A DNA stretch of 64,000 nt from Chthonomonas calidirosea T49 (GCF_000427095.1 NC_021487.1:2439325-2503324), one strand, 5' to 3'. Counted from the first letter of the stretch, positions 8,882 through 17,885 are shown. Numbers and translations: made by a program. Notes: generated by a model from the sequence alone, not told the origin.

Positions 8882-9637
8882 ATGGAACGTGGGCTTTATG
8901 CCGCCGCTTCCGCCATGGTCGCTCAACAGACCATTCAAGACGTAATCGCGCAAAACGTTGCCAATGCGACGACGGTGGGTTATAAGCAGGACGTGCCCAC
9001 TTTTCGTTCGCTCACGGCTTTGGAGCTTGAGCGTCTGAACGGAAATAGCTCCCAAGGGGTGCCCATCGGAGAGCTTGGAACGGGAGTGATGCCCGACCGG
9101 ATCTATACGGACTGGAGCGTTGGCCCTATCGAGCAGACAGGCAATCCCTTGGATGCGAGCCTGGGTCAGGGGCTTTTCTTTGCGGTGAGCACTCCAGCCG
9201 GAGAACGCTACACGCGAGCTGGCAACTTCCGCTTAGATGGCCAAGGCAATCTCTATACGGCGGCCGGCTTTCCTGTGCTCGACGATCGGGGACAGCCGAT
9301 CAACGTGGGACGCGGGCCGAACGTAGCGATTGACCGCATGGGCAATGTTACGGTGAACAACAAGCCGGTGGCGCGCTTACGCATTGTGCGCATTGACCCC
9401 AACTTTCTACAAAAGCAGGGCGATTCGCTTTTCGCCCTTGTCGGCGGCCCGGCGCCTGTTCAAGTAAATAACCCACAGGTGCTGCCAGGAACCCTGGAGC
9501 AATCCAACGTCAACGTGGTAACGGGTTTGGTGGACCTCATTGTTGTACAGCGCAACTACGAGATGGCTCAGAAGGCCATTCTCACCCAAGATGAGCTGTT
9601 AAAGCAGACCACCAATAATGTGGGCAGTGTTTCTTAG
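8882..9637 (+). CDS. flgF: Flagellar proximal rod protein FlgF
   Basis: 251 residues of the flagellar rod/hook family. The N-terminal rod domain reads MERGLYAAASAMVAQQTIQD with the NVAN motif (IAQNVANATTVGYK); the C-terminal domain has SNVNVVTGLVDLIVVQRNYE, the coiled-coil that packs in the axial rod. The short middle domain (YTRAGNFRLDGQGNL) is shared by FlgF/FlgG/FlgE. FlgF is chosen because a clear FlgG follows immediately and this order is common. It has AAGGAG upstream of its ATG. It is exported through the flagellar type III system, hence no signal peptide. Confidence 0.88.
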   Translation: MERGLYAAASAMVAQQTIQDVIAQNVANATTVGYKQDVPTFRSLTALELERLNGNSSQGVPIGELGTGVMPDRIYTDWSVGPIEQTGNPLDASLGQGLFFAVSTPAGERYTRAGNFRLDGQGNLYTAAGFPVLDDRGQPINVGRGPNVAIDRMGNVTVNNKPVARLRIVRIDPNFLQKQGDSLFALVGGPAPVQVNNPQVLPGTLEQSNVNVVTGLVDLIVVQRNYEMAQKAILTQDELLKQTTNNVGSVS

Positions 9638-9660
9638 GTTACTTCTTAAGGTTTTCTTAG

Positions 9661-9702
9661 GCGTGCAAGCGTGCCTGGGAGCGCAAGCATCCCGCTTGCA
9701 TC
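9661..9702. repeat. Palindromic intergenic repeat-like element (copy A)
   Basis: The flgF-flgG gap has three possible GCAAGC/GCTTGC pairings: TGCAAGC (9664-9670) or GCAAGC (9683-9688) can pair with GCTTGC(A) at 9694-9700. The block GGGAG, six-base arm, ATCCC, six-base arm is echoed at 23131-23156 with a different arm sequence. A second hairpin follows (CCTTCG / CGAAGG, about 9716-9742). The gap of 200 bp carries no gene. Confidence 0.45.
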
Positions 9703-9839
9703 TATCTACGGCCGGACCTTCGGCATAGCGCGTGTCGAAGGAGGCCGTTCGCGCTCGTCCGATTGACAGCGCTCTACTCAACGCTTTTTAAGGGCATCTA
9801 GCCCCTAACAACTTTACATTTGGAGGAACGGCATCAACC

Positions 9840-10631
9840 ATGGATCGCGCGCTTTTTACCGCCGCAACAGGGCTTGCGGCACAACAGCTTAGTCTCGACG
9901 TCATCGCCAACAACCTTGCCAACGTCAGCACGGTAGGCTTTAAGGCCAGCCGAGTGGACTTCGAGGACCTTATCTACCAAACCCCCCAGGAGCCAGGAAC
10001 GCAGACCGGCCCGAACTCCATGCTGCCCACTGGTCAGCAGATAGGGCTTGGTGTCTCTTCTGGAACCACCACGACGGTAAATACACAAGGCACGTTCCAG
10101 CAGACAGGCCGGCAATACGACCTGGCCATCCAGGGAAACGGATACTTCAAAATTCTTATGCCAGATGGAACAACCGCCTACACCCGAGCGGGCAACTTCT
10201 CAGTGGACGGAACGGGCAAATTGGTTACACCAGATGGCTATGCGTTACAGCCGGAGATCGTGATACCGCCCGATGCGGTCTCCTTCTCTGTTAGCCCCGA
10301 TGGGCAGGTAAGTGTACGACGCGCCGGCCAGCAGCAGCCCACCGTTGTGGGGCAGCTTCAGCTCACTACATTTGTGAACCCGGCCGGCCTCCGTGCGATG
10401 GGCGGCAACCTCTTCATGCCCACGCCGGCCTCTGGCCCAGCGGTAGACAGCACACCGGGAACACAGGGGGCGGGCACACTGCAACAAGGGGTCATCGAAT
10501 CGTCCAACGTGGATATCGTCTCCGAGATGGTGCGGATGATCATTCTGCAACGGGCTTACGAGACAAACTCGAAGGTCATTCAATCCGCCGACAGCATGCT
10601 CGGCATTGCAAACTCTATCAAGCAGGGCTAG
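9840..10631 (+). CDS. flgG: Flagellar distal rod protein FlgG
   Basis: 263 residues, the usual FlgG length. It has the N-terminal signature LDVIANNLANVSTVGFKASR, the FlgG-specific DLIYQTPQEPG segment that lengthens the rod-specific loop, the IQGNGYFKI core motif and the C-terminal SNVDIVSEMVRMIILQRAYE coiled coil. GGAGG stands before the ATG. The product polymerises into the distal rod that passes through the P and L rings encoded just downstream. Confidence 0.95.
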   Translation: MDRALFTAATGLAAQQLSLDVIANNLANVSTVGFKASRVDFEDLIYQTPQEPGTQTGPNSMLPTGQQIGLGVSSGTTTTVNTQGTFQQTGRQYDLAIQGNGYFKILMPDGTTAYTRAGNFSVDGTGKLVTPDGYALQPEIVIPPDAVSFSVSPDGQVSVRRAGQQQPTVVGQLQLTTFVNPAGLRAMGGNLFMPTPASGPAVDSTPGTQGAGTLQQGVIESSNVDIVSEMVRMIILQRAYETNSKVIQSADSMLGIANSIKQG

Positions 10632-10635
10632 TGGT

Positions 10636-11628
10636 ATGAAGCGATGCACGTTCTTTCTGGGCCTTTGGCTCGTGTGCGGATTTCATAGCACGGGATATGC
10701 TGCCAAAAAGCCTGACAAGTCCGCGCCCACGGGAGTCACCATCGTTGCCAAAGCAGAAAGTGTTGTGAGCGGCAGCCTTATTCACGTGGGTGACATCGCC
10801 ACCATTCAAGGCGGAAGCCCTACGTTACAGCAGGCCATCGCTGCCGTTGTCGTTGGAGTAGCACCGCTTCCTGGACTGTCGCGCTCGATCATGGCGGGCG
10901 ATATATTAGTTCATCTGCGTGAAGCGCAGTTGGCCAGTCCTTCCATCCACATCAAAGCGCCAACCATGATTTTGGTGCGACGTGCCGCCAACAATGTGGC
11001 GGCCAACCAGATCGTGCAGGTCGCTTTAGCCGCCGCGCAAAAGGCTGTTCAGGGCATTGCAGGGGCCGTGATCGTGCCCGATCCTGTGGAAGGGAATATG
11101 GTGCTGCCAACAGGGCAGCTTCAGATAGTCGCCGGCCAGGTAGGCGGCGACCCTGGCCTCGGAACGCTCTTCGTGCCCGTTAACCTTTATGTGGACGACA
11201 AACTCGTGCAGGCCACCACCGTGACGTTTCATGTTCATCGAAGGTTGCAGGCCCTGGTGGCGAATCGAACGCTTGAACCGCGGGATATCCTGCAACCCGA
11301 CGATGTTTCGCTGGTGACCGTAGACCTCCCTCCTGGTTTTAACGACCCCATCACCGACGCCAAGGAGGCGATAGGAAAGCGGGCCACACGCCGCATTTTG
11401 GCCGGCGCGCCCATCCCAGCATCCGCTCTGGAGGTGCCGCCGGTAGTGCAGGCTGGAAATATCATCACCGTGCTATACGTTGTGGGGCAGGCGCGCATTA
11501 CCGCCTATGGCACCGCACAACAGTCGGCACGAATAGGCGATACCATCCACGTCTACATCACCTCAACTCATAAGATCATTGATGCGGTTGTGCTAGATGC
11601 GCATACCGCGGAGGTGATGAACAACTGA
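10636..11628 (+). CDS. flgA: Flagellar P-ring assembly chaperone FlgA
   Basis: 330 residues from the ATG at 10636, giving a Sec signal peptide (MKRCTFFLGLWLVCGFHSTG). The C-terminal half holds the SAF/FlgA domain (NRTLEPRDILQPDDVSLV, RATRRILAGAPIPASALE), which ends in a beta-rich SH3-like part (GNIITVLYVVGQARITAYG). FlgA escorts the P-ring protein FlgI in the periplasm. It sits four bases after flgG and overlaps a possible earlier ATG of flgH by one base. An upstream extension to 10606 exists in frame but would destroy the signal peptide. Confidence 0.9.
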   Translation: MKRCTFFLGLWLVCGFHSTGYAAKKPDKSAPTGVTIVAKAESVVSGSLIHVGDIATIQGGSPTLQQAIAAVVVGVAPLPGLSRSIMAGDILVHLREAQLASPSIHIKAPTMILVRRAANNVAANQIVQVALAAAQKAVQGIAGAVIVPDPVEGNMVLPTGQLQIVAGQVGGDPGLGTLFVPVNLYVDDKLVQATTVTFHVHRRLQALVANRTLEPRDILQPDDVSLVTVDLPPGFNDPITDAKEAIGKRATRRILAGAPIPASALEVPPVVQAGNIITVLYVVGQARITAYGTAQQSARIGDTIHVYITSTHKIIDAVVLDAHTAEVMNN

Positions 11629-11645
11629 TGAAAGGAGCTACAAAG

Positions 11646-12284
11646 ATGCGACGAAGCTTTCGGTGCTTTTTGGCTTTTGCTATTTTCGTGTTGGGACTGT
11701 CGCTAGCAGCCCCTCGAGTAAAGGCGCAGTCGCTCTTCCCAGTAAAAGAAGCCAACGAGGAGCTTAAAGGAAGCAGCAGTGCCTCCGCCGCCTCTCTTTT
11801 CAGCGACCTTCGTGCCCACAACGTTGGCGATGTCCTCACCATCACGGTAGCGGAGAGCACAACGGCCCAAACCACGGCGAGCACCAAGGCCTCACAAACC
11901 GATTCGGTAGATGCTTTTGGTGGGACAGGGCTTATCCACAACTTTTTCCGTAGCTTGGCTCTCTCGGCCTCGAACTCGCGTAACGCCACAGGCGATGGCA
12001 CCACATCGCGCTCCGGCACGTTTGTAACGACGCTGTCGGTGCGCGTAAAGAAGGTGCTCCCGAACGGGACACTGCTTGTGGAGGGCTCCCGCGTGATGAA
12101 AATCAACAAAGAGACTCAGAAGATCACCTTTACAGGCATCGTACGTCCAGAGGACATTGGGCCTGACAATACGGTGCCTTCAAGCCTAGTAGCCGATGTA
12201 AAGGTTGCCTACGATGGTAAAGGGATCGTGGGGGATACCCAGCATGAAGGCATTCTTACACGCATCTTTCGCTTCCTCTTTTAG
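11646..12284 (+). CDS. flgH: Flagellar L-ring protein FlgH (no lipobox)
   Basis: 212 residues from the ATG at 11646, which has AAAGGAG eight bases upstream; an ATG at 11628 is also in frame but poorly placed. The N-terminus is a Sec signal peptide ending near VKAQ. The FlgH core is present: SLFSDLRAHNVGDVLTITV, a Ser/Thr-rich segment, then LPNGTLLVEGSRVMKINKET and ITFTGIVRPEDIG. FlgH of enterobacteria is an outer-membrane lipoprotein, but this protein has no cysteine at all, so it should be cut by signal peptidase I and not lipidated. It lies between flgA and flgI, as expected. Confidence 0.9.
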   Translation: MRRSFRCFLAFAIFVLGLSLAAPRVKAQSLFPVKEANEELKGSSSASAASLFSDLRAHNVGDVLTITVAESTTAQTTASTKASQTDSVDAFGGTGLIHNFFRSLALSASNSRNATGDGTTSRSGTFVTTLSVRVKKVLPNGTLLVEGSRVMKINKETQKITFTGIVRPEDIGPDNTVPSSLVADVKVAYDGKGIVGDTQHEGILTRIFRFLF

Positions 12285-12308
12285 GCACGAAGAAGCACGA
12301 ATGGAGTA

Positions 12309-13541
12309 ATGAGGCAAAAAGAGATGGCACGACTTATCGTTCTATGGGTTGCTGGGGTAATGGCATTTGGGCTTTGTACCGCCGCCTGGGCCGATGCACC
12401 GCCCTCCAACGCTCCCGCTCAAAATACCTTGAAGCCCTCAGCGCCTACGTCCGCCCCCGCAGAGGCAACGGCCAACGCCGGTTTCGTTCCTATCAACGGG
12501 CTGACACGGGTGAAAGATATCGCGAACCTACAGGGGGTACGAGGAAACCAGCTCATCGGCTACGGTCTTGTCGTGGGGCTGGAAGGCACCGGCGACGGAC
12601 AGACCACCCAGTTTACGCAAGCCTCGCTGGTAAATATGCTGCGACGCTTTGGAATCGATGTGCCTGCCTCGACCGTAATGGTCAAAAATGTGGCGGCCGT
12701 TATGGTGACAGCCGACTTGCCTCCTTTCGTGAAGCCGGGTAGCCGCATTGATGTGGTGGTCTCCTCGATGGGCGACGCCAAATCGCTACAGGGGGGCACG
12801 CTTCTACAGACGCCCCTGCGTGCCGCCAACGGCCAAATCTACGCGGTAGCGCAAGGCCCTATTTCCATCGGGGGCTTTAACTATGAGGCGGGCGGCTCCA
12901 AAGTGCAGAAGAACGATGTCAACGTGGGGCGCATACCCGGAGGAGCCTATGTAGAGCAGGCCGTGCCGATGTCGCTAAGCCAAGATGGCACCACATTGGA
13001 GTTCACCCTGCAATCGCCAGACTTTACGACGGCAAGCCGTATGGCCAACGCCATTCGCCAGCAGCTCAATGTAAGCACATTAGCGGAGGATGGTGCCACC
13101 GTGGAGGTGGTGGTACCGAACCAATGGCGGCAGAACCTCGTGGGCTTCATCTCCAAAGTGGAAGAGGTGACCCTCACGCCGGATGTGGTGGCGCGAATCG
13201 TGGTGGATGAGCGCACCGGTACGGTGGTGATAGGTGGCAATGTGCGGCTTGGCACCGGGGCTGTGGCGCACGGCGATATCAATGTAGAGGTGAGCAATAC
13301 GCCTGTGGTGGTGCCGCCCCCTCCCTTTTCGGTCAACCCACCGCCAGCTACCGTGGTGCCGTTGAAGAGCACCCAAGCCACCGAGCATGGTGGGCAGCTC
13401 GCCGTTATTCCGCAAACAACAACGGTAGACCAGCTCGTGCATGCCCTCAATGCGCTAGGAGTGACTCCGCGCGACCTCATCGCCATTCTCCAAGGCATGC
13501 GTGCGGCCGGCATGATCCAGGCCGAGATAGATATTCAGTAA
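12309..13541 (+). CDS. flgI: Flagellar P-ring protein FlgI
   Basis: 410 residues, longer than the common 365 because of an Ala/Pro-rich linker after the signal peptide (about residues 30-60) and a proline-rich loop near residue 335. The FlgI core is clear: RVKDIANLQGVRGNQLIGYG, LVVGLEGTGDGQTTQFT, DLPPFVKPGSRIDVVVSS, IPGGAYVEQAV and the C-terminal LVHALNALGVTPRDLIAILQ. An ATG at 12324 could also be used. The P ring surrounds the rod in the peptidoglycan layer, so this cell should have a periplasm. It lies 24 bp after flgH and 11 before flgJ. Confidence 0.94.
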   Translation: MRQKEMARLIVLWVAGVMAFGLCTAAWADAPPSNAPAQNTLKPSAPTSAPAEATANAGFVPINGLTRVKDIANLQGVRGNQLIGYGLVVGLEGTGDGQTTQFTQASLVNMLRRFGIDVPASTVMVKNVAAVMVTADLPPFVKPGSRIDVVVSSMGDAKSLQGGTLLQTPLRAANGQIYAVAQGPISIGGFNYEAGGSKVQKNDVNVGRIPGGAYVEQAVPMSLSQDGTTLEFTLQSPDFTTASRMANAIRQQLNVSTLAEDGATVEVVVPNQWRQNLVGFISKVEEVTLTPDVVARIVVDERTGTVVIGGNVRLGTGAVAHGDINVEVSNTPVVVPPPPFSVNPPPATVVPLKSTQATEHGGQLAVIPQTTTVDQLVHALNALGVTPRDLIAILQGMRAAGMIQAEIDIQ

Positions 13542-13552
13542 GGAGTGCCATT

Positions 13553-13882
13553 ATGGATACAGTGTCCTCGCCAACATCGGCTGTTTCGACGACGCAGGGA
13601 GCTACCCCTCTACAGCAACAACAGGCGCGACTGAAGAAAGCGACGCAGGAGTTCGAGGCGCTCTTTCTCACCACACTGCTGCGCCCGACTTTGAAAGAGA
13701 TGGTGGGCGGCGATTCGCTTTCTGACAACAGCTATGAGATGGGCTACTACCAAGATATGATGGAGCATCGCCTTGCCGAAGTGCTCGCCAAGAACGGTGG
13801 TTTAGGCCTAGCAAAGACGCTCTATAACGAGCTTGCACCCCATCTTCGTGGGGTGAGCACCAACGCGGAAAGGAAGAAGTAG
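13553..13882 (+). CDS. flgJ: Rod-binding protein FlgJ, N-terminal domain only
   Basis: 109 residues that match only the rod-binding domain of FlgJ (KKATQEFEALFLTTLLRPTL, then YQDMMEHRLAEVLAKNGGLG). The muramidase domain found in enterobacterial FlgJ is absent, as in many non-gamma-proteobacteria, where a separate lytic enzyme opens the cell wall. It lies 11 bp after flgI and seven before flgN. Confidence 0.85.
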   Translation: MDTVSSPTSAVSTTQGATPLQQQQARLKKATQEFEALFLTTLLRPTLKEMVGGDSLSDNSYEMGYYQDMMEHRLAEVLAKNGGLGLAKTLYNELAPHLRGVSTNAERKK

Positions 13883-13888
13883 CCACCA

Positions 13889-14395
13889 ATGCCGACAACA
13901 TCCCCTGGACACTTGGCAACAAGCCTGCGTAAGGTGCTGCAACGCCAACTTGTGCTGTCGCAGCAACTGCTCGAACTTGCCAAAGAGCAGAATGCCGCAC
14001 TTGTGAAAAACGATATCGCCCTGCTGCAGCAGTTGAATGAGCGACAGCAGACCTGTCTAAGCGAACAAGAGGCGCTCGAGCGCACCCGTGTGGAGATCGC
14101 GTGCAAGTTGGGCAAGGCGTTTGGGCTAAAAGGGGTTCCGCCGCTGCAGCAGCTCTTACCGCATTTGACAAAATCCGACCAGGAGGCGCTGCTCGCACTG
14201 CGAGGGGAACTGTTTCGCGTGCATGACGAGATAACGGCCGTGCATGAGCGCAACCGCCTACTGCTTCGTAACGGCCTCAACTACATCGTCTTTAGTTTAC
14301 GCCTGCTCACTGCGGCTGCACTTCAGCCAGCCCGCTATGGAACGAATCTTAATGAAGTGGTGACACCCAGTTTTTACATAGACAGCAAGGCCTAA
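13889..14395 (+). CDS. flgN: FlgN-family flagellar export chaperone
   Basis: 168 residues, almost entirely helical and Gln/Leu-rich, with the two long antiparallel helices of FlgN (LQRQLVLSQQLLELAKEQNA and LQQLNERQQTCLSEQEALER). FlgN binds the C-termini of FlgK and FlgL and holds them for export; both partners are the next two genes. Sequence identity in the family is low, so the call rests on fold and neighbours. Confidence 0.75.
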   Translation: MPTTSPGHLATSLRKVLQRQLVLSQQLLELAKEQNAALVKNDIALLQQLNERQQTCLSEQEALERTRVEIACKLGKAFGLKGVPPLQQLLPHLTKSDQEALLALRGELFRVHDEITAVHERNRLLLRNGLNYIVFSLRLLTAAALQPARYGTNLNEVVTPSFYIDSKA

Positions 14396-14485
14396 AGGCT
14401 TTGCATGTGTTCTCAAACTTATGGACGCACGGAAGCGTTAGGGCCAAAAACACGGTTGGCCTACATCCTTCAAGGAGAAGAAACC

Positions 14486-15952
14486 ATGCCATCTAGCTTT
14501 TTCGGATTAGAGATCGGTTATTCGGCGCTGGCCTCCAGCCAGATCGCCCTCGATGTCGTTTCGAACAACGTGTCGAACATCAACACTCCTGGCTATGCAC
14601 GGGAAACGGTAACCTTCGATGAGACCGATCCGTTTACCTTGCCTGGACTCGACAGTTTCTCGCCAGGGCAACTGGGGACAGGTACCACGATCACAGCCAT
14701 CAACGAGGTGCGAGATCAGTTTCTTGATCGTCAAATTTTGGCGGCCAACTCCGATCAAAGCGCCTATAACACGCTTCAGCAGGTGCTTGGTCAGGCACAA
14801 ACGGCCTTCTCCGAGCCTAGCTCGAGCGGCATAGGACAGCAGCTAACAAACTTCTTTAACGCCTTTAGCAATCTCGCCGCTAATCCAGAGGACCCCGGCA
14901 TTCGCGCCACCGTTGTCAACCAAGCGGTAACCCTTACCAATGCATTCCATAACGTGAGCAATTCGCTGAGCCAACTGCTACCTAACCTCAATTCGCGCAT
15001 TCAGATGGATGTACAGCAGCTCAATAGCATCACAACGCAGATCGCCACTCTGAACCATCAGATCGGGGTGAGCATCGCTGCGGGGCAACATCCAAACGAT
15101 CTGATTGACAAGCGTAGCGCGTTGCTTTCTCAGCTTAGCGGCTTGGTGAACCTTCAGATTGTGGACGAGGTCAACCCTCAAACCGGGCAACCTAACGGGG
15201 AGATAGATGTGCATGTGGGAGGGTTTACTCTTGTTCAAGGCGATACCGCGGAGCCGCTTTCTTATACCTCAACCTCGGTCGGCAGTGCCAACACATTGGG
15301 GCTTGTGGACTCACAAGGAAACGCCATCCCACTTTTAGGGGGTGAGATTTACGGCCTTTTGAAGGCATCGGCGATGGTTCAGGGCTATCAGAGCCAGCTC
15401 GATACCCTTGCCTATAACCTCATCAACGCGGTGAATAGCATCCATCAAACGGGCATGGGGTTAGATGGCTCTACCGGCACCCTCTTCTTCTCTTCACCGC
15501 CTCCCCCTCCAGGTACCGGTGCGGCCGCCTCTATCTCGGTGAATTCGGCTATTATCGCCGACCCTCAAAAGATCGCAGCGGCCTCGGTTCCCACGCCACC
15601 CAATCCACTCGCACCAGGAAACGGGGATGTGGCAAGCCAAATTGCCAACCTGGCTAACACGGCCGTTATCGGCGGCGCCTCGTTAAACGATTACTATAAT
15701 GCGCTGATATCCACGATTGGCTCGGACACGCAGACGGCGCAATCGCAAGCCAATAACCAACAGCAGATCGTCTCGCAGTTGCAAAGTCAACAACAGTCGG
15801 TTTCGGGTGTGAACCTGGATGAGGAGCTAACCAACATGCTGCAGTACCAGCGAACCTACCAGGCGGCGGCACGGGTGATCAATATGGCCGATGCCTTCCT
15901 AGATACCATCATCAACGGGCTTGGTGCCAACAGCACTCCGGTGGCCGCCTAA
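14486..15952 (+). CDS. flgK: Flagellar hook-associated protein 1 (hook-filament junction)
   Basis: 488 residues from the ATG at 14486, nine bases after AAGGAG; the open frame upstream to 14405 has no good site. The N-terminal domain is diagnostic (ALASSQIALDVVSNNVSNIN, then TPGYARETV), as are the C-terminal VNLDEELTNMLQYQRTYQAA and VINMADAFLDTIINGL coiled coils. The middle holds the beta-rich D2/D3 insertion with a short proline run near residue 345. It follows its presumed chaperone gene flgN and precedes flgL. Confidence 0.94.
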   Translation: MPSSFFGLEIGYSALASSQIALDVVSNNVSNINTPGYARETVTFDETDPFTLPGLDSFSPGQLGTGTTITAINEVRDQFLDRQILAANSDQSAYNTLQQVLGQAQTAFSEPSSSGIGQQLTNFFNAFSNLAANPEDPGIRATVVNQAVTLTNAFHNVSNSLSQLLPNLNSRIQMDVQQLNSITTQIATLNHQIGVSIAAGQHPNDLIDKRSALLSQLSGLVNLQIVDEVNPQTGQPNGEIDVHVGGFTLVQGDTAEPLSYTSTSVGSANTLGLVDSQGNAIPLLGGEIYGLLKASAMVQGYQSQLDTLAYNLINAVNSIHQTGMGLDGSTGTLFFSSPPPPPGTGAAASISVNSAIIADPQKIAAASVPTPPNPLAPGNGDVASQIANLANTAVIGGASLNDYYNALISTIGSDTQTAQSQANNQQQIVSQLQSQQQSVSGVNLDEELTNMLQYQRTYQAAARVINMADAFLDTIINGLGANSTPVAA

Positions 15953-16044
15953 TTTTTTCCGATAATCTCTAGGGACAGACGGCATGGAGGCCGTTTTCTG
16001 TGGAACCGTTCGGGCGATTCGCCCCTCTGAAAGGAGTCAGGACC

Positions 16045-16938
16045 ATGCGAATTAGCACACAACAGATCGTACAAGATACCATTCTCGGCGTAGAAGACGC
16101 CTACTCGCGCTTTGGCGTGGCGGAAAAACAGGTAAGCACCGGCAAGCGGATCAATCAGCCTTCCGACGACCCGGTGGGCACAGGTGAGGTGCTGAAGCTG
16201 CAACAGCTTAACTCGCAAATTAATCAATATAATAACATCATTGACCTCGCCGTGAACTTCCTCTCCACCACCGACTCAGCGCTAAGCAGCACCAACAATC
16301 TGCTGCAGCAAGCGCGCACCATCGCTTTGCAAGCGGCTAACAGCAGCCTAGACGATTCGGCACGGGCAAACTTGGCCAATCAAATAGGCCAGATCATCAC
16401 GCAGGTCATCAGTTTGGGCAATAGCAGCTACGAGGGACGCTACATTTTTGCTGGTCAGCGCACGAAAACGGCGCCTCTCGCGCAAACGCCATCGGGATTT
16501 GTGTATTCCGGTGGTTCGGCAGCCACCGGGGATGGGAACATAAGTCTCGATGTCAATGTGGGCGAGTCGGTGACGATCAACGTTACCGGTGACCAGGTAT
16601 TTATGCCGATTCTAAGCACTTTGAAGTCGCTGCAGGACGACATCGCAAACGGGCAGCTCTCCACCATCTCCAATGTGGATGTGGCCAACATAGATACGCA
16701 ATTGGGCAATCTGTTGAGCGTGCGCGCAGGTGTCGGTGCCAAAATAGACATGCTGAACGGGGAAAAACTGCGGAACGAACAGGTTTCTATCGGCAATACC
16801 AGCCTGCTCTCTCAAGTGCAGGACACGGACATGGCGCAAGGAATGGTAGACCTGCAGACCGCCCAAACGGCCTATCAGGCGGCATTAATGGCCACGGCCC
16901 ACACCTATCAGTATAGCCTGCTGGATTTTCTCAGATAG
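16045..16938 (+). CDS. flgL: Flagellar hook-associated protein 3
   Basis: 297 residues from the ATG at 16045, eight bases after AAGGAG. The N-terminal flagellin-like domain reads MRISTQQIVQDTILGVEDAY, with VSTGKRINQPSDDPVGTGEV, and the C-terminus carries SQVQDTDMAQGMVDLQTAQT followed by the helix ending SLLDFLR. It is too short at the centre, and too FlgL-like at the C-terminus, to be flagellin. It forms the last ring of the hook-filament junction. Confidence 0.92.
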   Translation: MRISTQQIVQDTILGVEDAYSRFGVAEKQVSTGKRINQPSDDPVGTGEVLKLQQLNSQINQYNNIIDLAVNFLSTTDSALSSTNNLLQQARTIALQAANSSLDDSARANLANQIGQIITQVISLGNSSYEGRYIFAGQRTKTAPLAQTPSGFVYSGGSAATGDGNISLDVNVGESVTINVTGDQVFMPILSTLKSLQDDIANGQLSTISNVDVANIDTQLGNLLSVRAGVGAKIDMLNGEKLRNEQVSIGNTSLLSQVQDTDMAQGMVDLQTAQTAYQAALMATAHTYQYSLLDFLR

Positions 16939-16959
16939 GCCTGAGAACCTAATTCTACA

Positions 16960-17601
16960 ATGAAAGCGAAAAAGATGGTTATGGTACTTGATAAACAGGT
17001 TAACAATGCCGCCATATACGGCGTTTCGATGGAAGGAAAAGAGGTCGCTCAGGAGACATGTGCAACAAGCATAGCCTCTGCTACCTTATGTGTCGAGACG
17101 ACCCGCTTCGGCACGTTGGAGGTTGCATCCGATCTGGTGCTCACCTTTCCCGAGGGGCTTATCGGCTTCGAGATGTTCACGCGATACACGGTGGTCTCTA
17201 CGGACGATCAAGGTGCGTTGCGATGGCTACAGTCGCTGGATGAACCTGCCCTTGCTTTTCCTATTATCCAACCGGGAATCTTTCGACCGGACTATACGCC
17301 CACCATCTCGGATCAAGATGCACGCTTCTTAGGGCTTACACCGGAGATACCGGCGTTGGTTTTCGCCGTGGTGACGGTGCCACCAGGACGTCCCCGCGAG
17401 ATGACGGCCAATCTGCTTGGCCCGCTGGTGATCAATCCATTAACGCGCGTGGGCAAGCAGGTGATCGTGCAGGATGAGCGGTATAGCACAAAGCATTATA
17501 TTATGGAGGAGATTCTGCAAAATCTCACCGGAACCAACAGACCTTCTAGCGCGGTGCCCAGCCCCACCAAATCGCGTAAAAGGCGCCAGCGCATCGCTTA
17601 A
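16960..17601 (+). CDS. fliW: Flagellar assembly factor FliW
   Basis: 213 residues. The FliW domain starts near residue 46 (ETTRFGTLEVASDLVLTFPE), with GLIGFEMFTRYTVV, SLDEPALAFPIIQP and the C-terminal TANLLGPLVINPLTRVGKQV. In Bacillus and Campylobacter FliW binds flagellin and the translational repressor CsrA, coupling filament supply to translation. The first 45 residues here are an unusual extension; no good ribosome-binding site precedes the ATG at 16960, so the true start may be internal (e.g. Met at 17029). No csrA gene lies beside it, although the pair is often adjacent. Confidence 0.9.
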   Translation: MKAKKMVMVLDKQVNNAAIYGVSMEGKEVAQETCATSIASATLCVETTRFGTLEVASDLVLTFPEGLIGFEMFTRYTVVSTDDQGALRWLQSLDEPALAFPIIQPGIFRPDYTPTISDQDARFLGLTPEIPALVFAVVTVPPGRPREMTANLLGPLVINPLTRVGKQVIVQDERYSTKHYIMEEILQNLTGTNRPSSAVPSPTKSRKRRQRIA

Positions 17602-17698
17602 AAGCGTTTGTGCTTTCGTGCGAGTGCGCCCTGACCCTCGACGGGGTTGGTGGCGACAGCATGCTCGAAAGGGATAAGGACTAGATAGAGGCATCCTC

Positions 17699-17761
17699 GG
17701 GGCTAGCGAAGAGAGCAGAACCCAATGAAGGCTCTCTTCGCTAGCCCCATCTTCTTTTTTT
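17699..17761 (+). terminator. Strong Rho-independent terminator closing the flagellar operon
   Basis: A perfect 18-bp inverted repeat (arms 17699-17716 and 17731-17748, GGGGCTAGCG...GC and its complement) with a 14-base loop is followed by ATCTTC and then seven T. It lies 98 bp after the fliW stop. The rest of 17602-17885 has no gene. Confidence 0.9.
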
Positions 17762-17885
17762 GCTCCTATATTCCCAAAACGAAGAACAAACCTCTTCTTC
17801 CCGACGTACCGAAAAGGGAGAACCTAGCTTCCCTAGAAGCGGAGAAGCCTCTCTACGTTAACAAGGTTGCGAAGGAGCCATGGTC

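Noticed and set aside
12947-13513. 188-residue open frame on the minus strand opposite flgI
   Set aside because: Ser/Thr/Val-rich shadow of a GC-rich gene; no start site and no family.
16938-17885. csrA next to fliW
   Set aside because: All frames read for the MLVLTRK-type start and short beta protein; nothing found.
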